Assembly (NCBI GenBank): GCA_965221765.1
Contig: OZ244911.1
Location: forward strand, 1,054,001 to 1,118,000
Length of the DNA stretch: 64,000 bases
Source: Bin25 sp965221765
Lineage (GTDB): Bacteria; Bacteroidota; Bacteroidia; Flavobacteriales; Flavobacteriaceae
Direction: 5' to 3'
A program made the translations under genes and the position numbers. Within the stretch, counting starts at the first letter, position 1; every line of letters begins with the position of its first letter. Positions 29,501-37,771 of the stretch are shown piece after piece. The notes below the pieces were generated by a model. The model worked only from the letters and a program-made list of their open reading frames with translations. It did not search any database and was not told where the DNA came from.

Positions 29501-31933
29501 ATGTCGCAAACAGAATTAGTCATTGTTGAATCGCCAGCAAAATCAAAAACAATTAAAAAATTTCTAGGTAAAAAATTCCAAGTGACTTCTACTGTTGGTC
29601 ATATACTTGAATTACCAAAAAAAGAATTGGGAGTCGATGTGGGCAATGGGTTTCAACCCAAGTTTGAGGTAATTTCTGACAAAAAAAAAGTATTGCGAGA
29701 ATTAAAAAAAAAAGTTAAAGATTCTAAGTCGGTTTGGTTAGCAACAGATAATGATCGGGAAGGCGAAGCCATTGCCTGGCATTTGTTTGAACAACTTAAA
29801 CTAAAAGAAGAAAACTCAAAACGAATCACGTTTACTGAAATCACACAAAAAGCCTTAGAACAAGCCATTGAAAATCCAACCAATATCAATAAACATGTCG
29901 TTGATGCAAGAAATACAAGAAGGATATTAGATCGACTGGTGGGATATAAGTTATCCCCATTGCTATGGTCTAAAGTCACCGGGGCTCGTTCTGCTGGAAG
30001 AGTACAATCCGTGGCCTTGCGGCTGATTGTTGAAAAAGAAAAGAAAATCGAAAACTTCAAACCAAAGGAACTATACAAGGTCGAAGGATATTTTAAACCC
30101 TCAAAAGGAGATTATTTCGAAGCGGATTTGACCATTGATTTTGAAAATCAACAAGAGGTTATCGAATTTTTCGAAAAGTCTAAGGTTCTAGAGTTCCAAG
30201 TTTTAAAAGTTGAATCTAGGCTAGGGTATAAAACGCCCCCCACGCCATTTATCACTTCTTCGCTACAACAAGAAGCTTTTCGAAAACTAAATTTTTCGGT
30301 TAGTAGAACGATGAATGTAGCCCAGAGACTGTATGAAGAAGGATGGATTACGTATATGAGAACCGACAGTTTGAATTTATCATCTGCAGCCCTTAAGAGT
30401 ATTGAAAATGAAATCATATCTCGTTATGGCCAAACCTATGTTGAAAAAAGAACCTTTAAATCCAAAAGCAAAACAGCCCAGCAAGCTCATGAGGCCATTC
30501 GACCATCCTATCTAGAAAGAGATGAATATACCCCCCATGATCCAGATAAAAAAAGACTCTATAAACTCATATGGAAACGGACCATCGCTTCTCAAATGAG
30601 TCGAGCAAAGGTCAATAAAACTAAAATTGAAATTGGAAACCCAAATATTAAAGAAATTTTTAAAGCAGAAGGTGAAGTTATTATGTTTGATGGATTTTTA
30701 AGAGTGTATCAAACCCCCGATCAGTTAAATCAATCGAGCCAATCTAAATTGCCCCCAGTCACCCAAAATGAATCTCTTGTCAAAGAGATATTTAGAGCAA
30801 AACAACGATTTTCAAAACCGCCTACTCGCTATACACAAGCTAGTTTGGTTAAACAATTGGATGAAATGGAAATCGGTCGACCCTCCACCTTTGTCGATAC
30901 CGTCGAAAAAGTATTATCTAGAGAATATGTGGAGATTGGCAAAAGCAAAGGAACAAAACAAGACATCCTGATCATCGAATTAAAAAATAATCAAATCGTT
31001 CAGTCAACAGAACAAGAAATAGTCGGAAATAATACTGGAAAATTGATTCCAACCGATACAGGTCGAATTGTCAATGATTTTTTATTTGAAAAATTCCAAG
31101 ATATTTTGGATTATGACTTTACGGCTCAAATGGAAAAAAAACTAGATGGTATTGCCCAAGGAAATGAAAATTGGATCGACACCCTTGAAAAATTTTACTC
31201 TCAGTTTGAACCGAAGGTCCAAGAAGTTGCATCGATAAGAAAAAAAGAATCTGGTGAAAGAGTATTAGGAAAAGATCCCACTACGGGAAGAGTGGTCAAA
31301 GCCCGACTAGCTAAATATGGTCCTGTTACTCAGTTGGGAAAACAAACAGATAAAGAAAAACCCATACTAAAACCAATCCCTCGAGAGATTAAACTATCGG
31401 CCATCACATTAGAGCAAGCTTTGTATTTATTGTCTTTACCTCAAAAGATAGGCTCGTATCAAGACATAGAGATTTTTCTCAATTATGGAAAACGAGGTCC
31501 TTTTATACGATACGATGGAAAATACCATGCCATTAGCAATATTGAAAAGACGATTCCTCTATCCTACAATCAAGAGAAAGCCATTGAGTTGATTAAACAA
31601 AAAATCAAAGAACAAGAACCGATTCTAAATGTTGAAGATAAACCAGTCACCAAAGCAATAGGACGTTTTGGCCCCTATCTAAAATGGGGTGATTTATTTA
31701 TCAATATTCCAAAAAAATATGATTTCAATAATTTATCAAAAAAAGAAATTTTAGAACTCATAGAAAAAAGAAAAGAAAAAATTATTCATTTTTGGAAATC
31801 AGAAGGCATTCGTATTGAAAAAGGACGTTGGGGAACCTTTAGAATAATCAAGGCTAGAAAAAGAATTAACTTGCCTAAAACAACCAAAGCTGAGGAAATA
31901 ACCCTAGATCAAGCTCAAAAATTATTAAAATAA
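29501..31933 (+). CDS. topA: DNA topoisomerase I
   Basis: An 810-residue type IA topoisomerase that relaxes negative supercoils. The TOPRIM domain starts at once (ELVIVESPAKSKTIKKFLG) and contains TDNDREGEAIAWHL near 80-93. The active-site Tyr is Y285 in WITYMRTDSLN. The C-terminal part (about 590-810) has several repeated G-x-F/Y-G-P-x-L/I-x-x-G-type modules (KYGPVTQLG, KRGPFIRYDG, RFGPYLKWG, RWGTFRI) in place of Cys zinc ribbons, the usual Bacteroidota form. The ATG at 29471 would add ten residues; I prefer 29501, which begins MSQTELVIV. Confidence 0.95.
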   Translation: MSQTELVIVESPAKSKTIKKFLGKKFQVTSTVGHILELPKKELGVDVGNGFQPKFEVISDKKKVLRELKKKVKDSKSVWLATDNDREGEAIAWHLFEQLKLKEENSKRITFTEITQKALEQAIENPTNINKHVVDARNTRRILDRLVGYKLSPLLWSKVTGARSAGRVQSVALRLIVEKEKKIENFKPKELYKVEGYFKPSKGDYFEADLTIDFENQQEVIEFFEKSKVLEFQVLKVESRLGYKTPPTPFITSSLQQEAFRKLNFSVSRTMNVAQRLYEEGWITYMRTDSLNLSSAALKSIENEIISRYGQTYVEKRTFKSKSKTAQQAHEAIRPSYLERDEYTPHDPDKKRLYKLIWKRTIASQMSRAKVNKTKIEIGNPNIKEIFKAEGEVIMFDGFLRVYQTPDQLNQSSQSKLPPVTQNESLVKEIFRAKQRFSKPPTRYTQASLVKQLDEMEIGRPSTFVDTVEKVLSREYVEIGKSKGTKQDILIIELKNNQIVQSTEQEIVGNNTGKLIPTDTGRIVNDFLFEKFQDILDYDFTAQMEKKLDGIAQGNENWIDTLEKFYSQFEPKVQEVASIRKKESGERVLGKDPTTGRVVKARLAKYGPVTQLGKQTDKEKPILKPIPREIKLSAITLEQALYLLSLPQKIGSYQDIEIFLNYGKRGPFIRYDGKYHAISNIEKTIPLSYNQEKAIELIKQKIKEQEPILNVEDKPVTKAIGRFGPYLKWGDLFINIPKKYDFNNLSKKEILELIEKRKEKIIHFWKSEGIRIEKGRWGTFRIIKARKRINLPKTTKAEEITLDQAQKLLK

Positions 31934-31956
31934 AATCCATGCCTCCAATTTTTCTT

Positions 31957-31974
31957 CTTTTCAAGGTTGAAAAG
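31957..31974. promoter_or_regulatory. 18-bp palindrome in the topA-gldK gap
   Basis: CTTTTCAAGGTTGAAAAG is a perfect 8+2+8 inverted repeat. It ends 2 bp before the -7 element of gldK, where a repressor could block transcription. It is not followed by a T run, so a terminator for topA is less likely. Confidence 0.4.
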
Positions 31975-31976
31975 AT

Positions 31977-31984
31977 TAACTTTG
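31977..31984 (+). promoter_or_regulatory. Bacteroidota -7 element (TAACTTTG) of gldKLMN
   Basis: TAACTTTG matches TAnnTTTG, 46 nt before the GTG start of gldK. The palindrome 31957-31974 occupies the space just upstream. Confidence 0.5.
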
Positions 31985-32030
31985 CCAATCTTTTAATTCA
32001 AAAGATAATCGCAATTAAATCAGAGGCTTT

Positions 32031-33401
32031 GTGAGAGCAAATAGGATTCTACTTATCATAGTTATAATGGGGATGGTATTGTCTAGTTGCAGCCAATTTC
32101 TTCGACAAAACTCACGTGGTGAAGTCACAGGTATCCAAGGCAGCAAATTCAAGATTAATAATCCATATGGGATGGCGTATATAGAAGGAGGGTTCTCTCA
32201 CATAGGAGCCGATCATGGTATGGCTGAATTGGGAGACCATAATCCACGAACGGTATCGGTTCCAACATTCTTTATGGATGAAACAGAAATTACCAATGGA
32301 CAATACATGCAATTTGTTCGTTATGTGAGAGATTCAATCGCTCGAGAACTGTTGGCTCGAAAAGTTCAAGAATTGGGAGCCGAAAGTCAGTCGGAAGGGA
32401 TTGGAGAATTTGCTTTTCAAGACCTTTCTAATACCCAGTCCATCACCGAATACCAACAATATATGATTAAGCAATATGGAGAAGACTTTCCTGGAATTTA
32501 TAAAATCAATTGGGATGCTCCATTGACTTGGGATTTCAATGAATATCCAGATCAGTACTATGCACAAGTCTTGGATTCATTTTATCTACACCCTTCAAAA
32601 TGGGTTACGGGAACACCAAAATTAGATGTTAAAAAATTCAAATATCGTTATACAACAGTCCAGCGAGATATGCCATTTCATAATGCAAATAACTCGGATA
32701 CATTTTTAAATTTTGAACCTTTTATTTCAGAAGAGGTCATTGAAGTCTATCCCGATACAGCCGTTTGGATTAAAGATTTTTATTATTCTTATAACGAACC
32801 GATGCACAATGAATATTTTTGGCACCCTGGTTACGCTGAATATCCCGTCGTGGGAGTCAATTGGCATCAAGCCAATGCATTTTGTGCTTGGCGAACTCAG
32901 CAGAAAAACGACTATAATACATCAAGGGGAAAGTTAATGGATTCTGAATTTCGATTACCAACTGAAGTCGAGTGGGTATATGCGGCTAGGGGAGGAACAT
33001 CGGCCATCTATCCTTGGGGGACTAATGAATTGACCAATCGGAAAAATCAATTTTTTGCCAATTTTAAACCCGAAAGGGGAGATTATGGAAAAGATGGAGA
33101 AATATACACGGCGGAGGTAAGAAGGTTCCAAAAGCCCAATGGATACAATCTATATGATATGGCGGGAAATGTAGCCGAGTGGACTTCAACATCGTATGTA
33201 TCGAATAATTCAGAATTTACTCCTTCGCTCAACCCTAATATCAATATTACAACCGATGAACGTAAAGTTATCAAAGGAGGATCATGGAAAGATGTTGGGT
33301 ACTATTTGAGAATAAGTTCCAGGGATTTCGAATTTGCGAATACCAGTAGGAGTTATATTGGCTTTCGGACGGTTCAAGATGCTCCCAATAAAATGAGATA
33401 A
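32031..33401 (+). CDS. gldK: Gliding motility / type IX secretion lipoprotein GldK
   Basis: A 456-residue outer-membrane lipoprotein. The lipobox VLSSC puts the lipid-bearing Cys at residue 20. The body is a formylglycine-generating-enzyme-like domain (MDETEITNGQYMQFV near 84-98; FRLPTEVEWVYAARGG near 305-320; NLYDMAGNVAEWTS near 370-383; KVIKGGSWKD near 415), used here structurally. GldK and GldN form the periplasmic ring that links the GldLM motor to the outer-membrane translocon. The gene starts with GTG and heads gldKLMN. Confidence 0.94.
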   Translation: MRANRILLIIVIMGMVLSSCSQFLRQNSRGEVTGIQGSKFKINNPYGMAYIEGGFSHIGADHGMAELGDHNPRTVSVPTFFMDETEITNGQYMQFVRYVRDSIARELLARKVQELGAESQSEGIGEFAFQDLSNTQSITEYQQYMIKQYGEDFPGIYKINWDAPLTWDFNEYPDQYYAQVLDSFYLHPSKWVTGTPKLDVKKFKYRYTTVQRDMPFHNANNSDTFLNFEPFISEEVIEVYPDTAVWIKDFYYSYNEPMHNEYFWHPGYAEYPVVGVNWHQANAFCAWRTQQKNDYNTSRGKLMDSEFRLPTEVEWVYAARGGTSAIYPWGTNELTNRKNQFFANFKPERGDYGKDGEIYTAEVRRFQKPNGYNLYDMAGNVAEWTSTSYVSNNSEFTPSLNPNINITTDERKVIKGGSWKDVGYYLRISSRDFEFANTSRSYIGFRTVQDAPNKMR

Positions 33402-33446
33402 CTCCTATATCATTAATAACACAATAATTAGAAGATTATACGAATT

Positions 33447-34097
33447 ATGAATCACACAGTACTAAAAAAGAGATATATCGTCCAATTGAGAATGCATCGA
33501 TTATTTGGCTTTGGTGCTGCAATTGTGATTTTGGGTGTGCTTTTCAAAGTTTTACATATCGAAGTTGGATTTCTCACGGGTAATTTGGTATTGGGGATCG
33601 GTTTGGCGGTTGAAGCTTTTATATTTGTACTTTCAGCATTTCAAGTTGGAGAAATCAAATCTCAAAATGAAGATCGCATCCGAAAACTAGAAGAGATTGA
33701 AAACAAAAAAAATCAAGGAAGCCAAGAAGGATTATCTGCTAAAATTGATCAATTATTGATTGATTCAAAAGTCGATGTGGTATTAATGGATAAACTAGCC
33801 GATGCAATTAAAAATCTCGAATCAACGGCCAATCAAGTTTCTAAAACCTCTAAAATTGTATTATCCTCTCAAGTCTTTGGGGATCAACTAGAACGAGCCA
33901 CTGACCGATTGACCTTACTGAGTAATAGTTATCAAAGTCAAATTCGGTTAATTGAAAAACAAGAATTATTTAATAATCAATTAACTCAAAATATGGAGTT
34001 AATCAACCAGCAAATGACTCAACTGAATAAAAATCTAACGGCCATTAATCAAGTGTACGACGGGATGTTGGTGGCCATGAAATCATCTAAAAGCTAG
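33447..34097 (+). CDS. gldL: Type IX secretion motor subunit GldL
   Basis: A 216-residue inner-membrane protein with two helices near the N terminus (about 20-37 and 43-66). The second contains the conserved Glu in GLAVEAFIFVLSAF, proposed for proton use. A long cytoplasmic coiled-coil-like tail (80-216) follows. With GldM it forms the proton-driven motor of type IX secretion. It is third-party confirmed by order: gldK before, gldM 11 nt after. Confidence 0.94.
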   Translation: MNHTVLKKRYIVQLRMHRLFGFGAAIVILGVLFKVLHIEVGFLTGNLVLGIGLAVEAFIFVLSAFQVGEIKSQNEDRIRKLEEIENKKNQGSQEGLSAKIDQLLIDSKVDVVLMDKLADAIKNLESTANQVSKTSKIVLSSQVFGDQLERATDRLTLLSNSYQSQIRLIEKQELFNNQLTQNMELINQQMTQLNKNLTAINQVYDGMLVAMKSSKS

Positions 34098-34108
34098 TAT
34101 TCTACGTT

Positions 34109-35683
34109 GTGGCTAGAGAGTCTATACGACAACGACTGATTAATTTGATGTATTTGGTGTTTATTGCTATGTTGGCTTTAAATGTCAGTAGGGAGGTATT
34201 GTTTGGTTTTTGGCAAGTGAACTCTAAAATGATAGAATCCAATGAAGAGTTGACCTATGGTAATCAAGAAATTTCTAATCGAATAGCCTTGATTGCCAAT
34301 GAACGAGGGGATCGATGGATTGGTGTCTTGGAGGCTGCCCAGAGGGCTGATTCATTAACTTCAAATTTTGTTCAATATTTAGAAGAACTCAAGCAGCAAT
34401 CTACAGCCAAACGTAGAAAAAAAGATCCGAGCCTTACCGATTATAACCAAATGGATTCTTCAGAATCATTAGATCGCATCTTTTTTCAATTGGGGGGAAT
34501 GACCGTAGAAGGAAAAGAATTTATTGATCGGATTAAAGACTTTCGAAATCAAATTAAATTGGTCATATCACCGGTCAATGAAGATTTTAATTCAGTGGTT
34601 GATGAGCGCTTTTATACGGGAGATCAAAATAATAATATAGTCAATGCTAGTGGTCAAACCGTCGGATGGTTACAATACCATTATGAAGGGTTTCCTTTGA
34701 TCGCATCGATGGCAAAAATATCAATGCTTCAAAATGAGGTACTTCAAACTGGAAATGATATTTTTAATATTTTAGTGAGCGGAGAATATCAGGGAGATGC
34801 GCAAGTCAATGAAGAAAACTATTTTTCGATATTAAATTCAGAAAAGTCAGTCTATTATCAAGGCGATACCTTTGATAGCGAAGTTATTTTGGCTCGAAGA
34901 GGTCGAACTCAAAATCCAAATGAGGTTGAATTATTTTTAGATAATCGACAATTGAGGGCTAGTCAATATAGTTTGGTCCCTGGTGGTATTAAATTAAATA
35001 TTGATAATTTAGGGGTTGGTGATTATAACTTGACTGGAAGCTTGATTTTTTTAAATGAGGGCGTTCAGTCTATCATCCCTATTCAACAAACCATCTCTGT
35101 TATGAGTAGACCCAATACGGCTGTTGTTTCTGCTGATAAAATGAATGTGGTGTATCGAGGGGTTGACAATCCCATGACTATTTCAATTCCAGGGATTCCA
35201 AATAATAAAGTCTCGGCTTCAGCACCAGGATTGCAATTCCTAGGAAATAATAAGTATAATATGCGTCCCTCGACTGGTCGTCAAGTCGATATCAATGTCA
35301 GTGGTCAGTTATCAGATGGCCAAGTCATGAATTCATCTTCTCGTTTTCGAATAAAAGAAATACCAAAACCAACGGGTTATTTTAGAGGTAGTTCTGGAAG
35401 TTTTACCTTACCTCGATCTAGTTTTGAAAAGGGCATTGTCGAAGCTCGATTAGAAGATTTTGATTTTGACTTAACCCTTCGAGTGATCTCTTTTCGGTTT
35501 CGGATTCCCAACCAGCCAAGTTTTCAAATTTCTGGAAATAGATTAGATGCCCGATCGATTAATGCCATGAGAAATGTTCGTTCGGGTCAAGTAGTAATCA
35601 TTTCAGATATTGAAGTACAAGTCACATCCAATACGACCTATAAAATGAGAGAAACATCACCGATATCTATTACTGTTAATTAA
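34109..35683 (+). CDS. gldM: Type IX secretion motor subunit GldM
   Basis: A 524-residue protein with the N-terminal signature RQRLINLMYLVFIAMLALNVS as its single membrane helix (about 6-25). A helical bundle and several beta domains reach across the periplasm to the GldKN ring. It starts with GTG, and its stop is 3 nt before the gldN start. Function as the rotary element with GldL is known from homologues. Confidence 0.95.
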   Translation: MARESIRQRLINLMYLVFIAMLALNVSREVLFGFWQVNSKMIESNEELTYGNQEISNRIALIANERGDRWIGVLEAAQRADSLTSNFVQYLEELKQQSTAKRRKKDPSLTDYNQMDSSESLDRIFFQLGGMTVEGKEFIDRIKDFRNQIKLVISPVNEDFNSVVDERFYTGDQNNNIVNASGQTVGWLQYHYEGFPLIASMAKISMLQNEVLQTGNDIFNILVSGEYQGDAQVNEENYFSILNSEKSVYYQGDTFDSEVILARRGRTQNPNEVELFLDNRQLRASQYSLVPGGIKLNIDNLGVGDYNLTGSLIFLNEGVQSIIPIQQTISVMSRPNTAVVSADKMNVVYRGVDNPMTISIPGIPNNKVSASAPGLQFLGNNKYNMRPSTGRQVDINVSGQLSDGQVMNSSSRFRIKEIPKPTGYFRGSSGSFTLPRSSFEKGIVEARLEDFDFDLTLRVISFRFRIPNQPSFQISGNRLDARSINAMRNVRSGQVVIISDIEVQVTSNTTYKMRETSPISITVN

Positions 35684-35686
35684 TCT

Positions 35687-36616
35687 ATGAAAACCAACCT
35701 ATTCATCCTATCAATCATCCTAGTGGTTGGTTGTGGTATTTTTTCTACCCACGGTCAATACAATGAAATATCGGCTCCTTTTCCTAATCTAATCGGTCAA
35801 CCTATTGATCCAACCATCAGTGTTGATCATTCTGAAAAATACATTCCCTATCCCTTTGTGGAGGAAGAAGATATTATTTGGAAAAAAACGGTTTGGGAAA
35901 TCATCGATTTACAACATGAGCAAAATCTCCCATTTTATTTTCCAGCCACCAATAATGGATATTTATCCGCTGAAAGAATTTCTCTTTTTCGAGTATTATT
36001 GGATGGGATAGAAAATCGTGAAATAACAGAAATCTATAGAACGTCTAATTTCAATGAGCCATTAACGATTGAAGAAGTTCAGCAAAATTTATATTTGAGA
36101 AAACTATCTGATTTTGGGGTTACTAAATTAAATGCCGGTGAAACCCTAACCGACGATGACTATGATATTTATGAAATCCAATCAGATAGGATATTGCAAT
36201 ACTGGATTAAAGGAGCATGGTATTTTAGTAAACGGATTGGTTCTCTGAAATACCAAATCATCGGCATGGCACCGGTGGCTCCCGATGTGACAACTCTAGA
36301 TGATCCTAATAACCAGGGGCCCGACATTTCAGAAGATACCTTGGTTCCCCTCTTTTGGGTGTGGTACAAAGATGCTCGAAAAGTACTTTCTCAACACAAG
36401 GTTTATACGGGGAATTATATGGCACGTTTACATAGTTATGACGATTATTTAATCTCTCGTAAATTTCATTCGGTGATTTATGCGGAAGAAAATATTTATG
36501 ATGACCAAGTCATTAAAGACTATATCCCCGAAGATAGCATACAACAACTTTTAGAATCTCAAAGAATTAAAGAATCGATAAGAAATTTCGAACTCGATAT
36601 TTGGGGTCAACAGTGA
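35687..36616 (+). CDS. gldN: Type IX secretion ring protein GldN
   Basis: A 309-residue exported protein with a signal peptide (about 1-23). Characteristic stretches are EEEDIIWKKTVWEIIDLQHEQNLPFYFP (in part, about 60-85), a central YEIQSDRILQYWIKGAWYF near 165-183 and LFWVWYKDARKVL near 226-238. GldN makes the ring with the GldK lipoprotein. It is the last gene of gldKLMN; an FAD oxidoreductase starts 20 nt later on the same strand. Confidence 0.93.
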   Translation: MKTNLFILSIILVVGCGIFSTHGQYNEISAPFPNLIGQPIDPTISVDHSEKYIPYPFVEEEDIIWKKTVWEIIDLQHEQNLPFYFPATNNGYLSAERISLFRVLLDGIENREITEIYRTSNFNEPLTIEEVQQNLYLRKLSDFGVTKLNAGETLTDDDYDIYEIQSDRILQYWIKGAWYFSKRIGSLKYQIIGMAPVAPDVTTLDDPNNQGPDISEDTLVPLFWVWYKDARKVLSQHKVYTGNYMARLHSYDDYLISRKFHSVIYAEENIYDDQVIKDYIPEDSIQQLLESQRIKESIRNFELDIWGQQ

Positions 36617-36636
36617 CCTATTGATATTCTTAAGAT

Positions 36637-37671
36637 TTGTTTCATTCAATCATTGTTGGTTTTGGATTGGCGGGATTATGCTATGCCCTCCAACTAAAAA
36701 AGAGAAATCTTCCTTTTTTGGTGATTGATCATCCTTCAATCATAGGAGCTTCTCAAATTTCAAGTGGACTTTGTAATCCTTTTAATTTCAAACGATTAAC
36801 TCTTGCATGGCGAGCTCCTGATTTTTTTTTATATGCTAAAGCATTTTTCCAAAATTATGAAAAGCAAATTAGGGGGTCATTAGTTAAGCAAATGCCTATT
36901 TATAAACGATTGACTAATGCTCGTGCAATCAATCAATGGGCTGTCAAATGCAACCAACCATTTTTTAAATCCTTTTTTGAATCTCGTATTCAAAAAAACT
37001 TTTCTTATGGTGGTCCTCATGGCAATTATGGTGTGATACATAATACATTTCAAATCCATTTAGAATGGCTATTCCAATCAGTTTTACAAAGCATCGATTC
37101 ATCATCATATGTAAACGAAGTTTTTAATTCATTGGAATTAAAAATAGATCATGCAAGAGTTCAATACAAACAGTGGACATCGCAACATATTGTTTTTTGC
37201 CAAGGCTATGGATTAACATCCAATCCATTGACACGATCTCTCCCCCTTATTGGAAACAAAGGAGAGCGATTAATTATCAGATCAGATGCCATGCCTACTG
37301 ATAAAATATTAAAATCAAAATTCTATATTATTCCACTCTTCAAAAAGCATCAGTTTTGGCTGGGGGCCACCTTTGATCGATACTCCAAATCGATTCAAAC
37401 GACATTACAATCAAAACAGCAATTGATGGATGACTTAAAACAAACATTGAGTGTTGGTTATCAAATCATCAATCACCAATCTCAGATTCGACCGACGGTT
37501 ATTGATCGGAAACCGTTGCTTGGAAAAATCCCCAATCATAAGCGGGCCTTTGTGTTTAATGGCTTGGGAACACGAGGTATCATGATGGCTCCTTTACTTT
37601 CAAAGTGGCTGTTTCAACATATTGAAAAGCAAATAAAGCTCCCCCCAGAAGTATCGATTGATCGATTTTAA
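36637..37671 (+). CDS. FAD-dependent oxidoreductase (DAO family)
   Basis: A 344-residue flavoprotein. The N-terminal dinucleotide motif is IIVGFGLAGLCYALQLKKR (GxGxxG at about 8-13, acidic end VID). The C-terminal FAD-contact region is QIRPTVIDRKPLLG (about 290-303) and FVFNGLGTRGIMMAPLLS (about 312-329), as in D-amino-acid oxidase-type enzymes. The frame opens with TTG at 36637. Next to gldN in many Bacteroidota there is a gene of this type, so its place may be conserved, but its substrate is unknown. Confidence 0.8.
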   Translation: MFHSIIVGFGLAGLCYALQLKKRNLPFLVIDHPSIIGASQISSGLCNPFNFKRLTLAWRAPDFFLYAKAFFQNYEKQIRGSLVKQMPIYKRLTNARAINQWAVKCNQPFFKSFFESRIQKNFSYGGPHGNYGVIHNTFQIHLEWLFQSVLQSIDSSSYVNEVFNSLELKIDHARVQYKQWTSQHIVFCQGYGLTSNPLTRSLPLIGNKGERLIIRSDAMPTDKILKSKFYIIPLFKKHQFWLGATFDRYSKSIQTTLQSKQQLMDDLKQTLSVGYQIINHQSQIRPTVIDRKPLLGKIPNHKRAFVFNGLGTRGIMMAPLLSKWLFQHIEKQIKLPPEVSIDRF

Positions 37672-37710
37672 TCAACCCTAGTGAATTAAAGTTGGTTGAT
37701 TTGAACTATT

Positions 37711-37718
37711 TACTTTTG
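37711..37718 (+). promoter_or_regulatory. Bacteroidota -7 element (TACTTTTG) of the nagB fusion gene
   Basis: TACTTTTG matches TAnnTTTG, 53 nt before the ATG at 37772. A TTG at 37692-37694 could serve as the -33 box, at a slightly short spacing. Confidence 0.45.
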
Positions 37719-37771
37719 TTACTCATAGTTTTATACTCGTTGAATTCTGTTATTAAAAATAAATTATTGAA

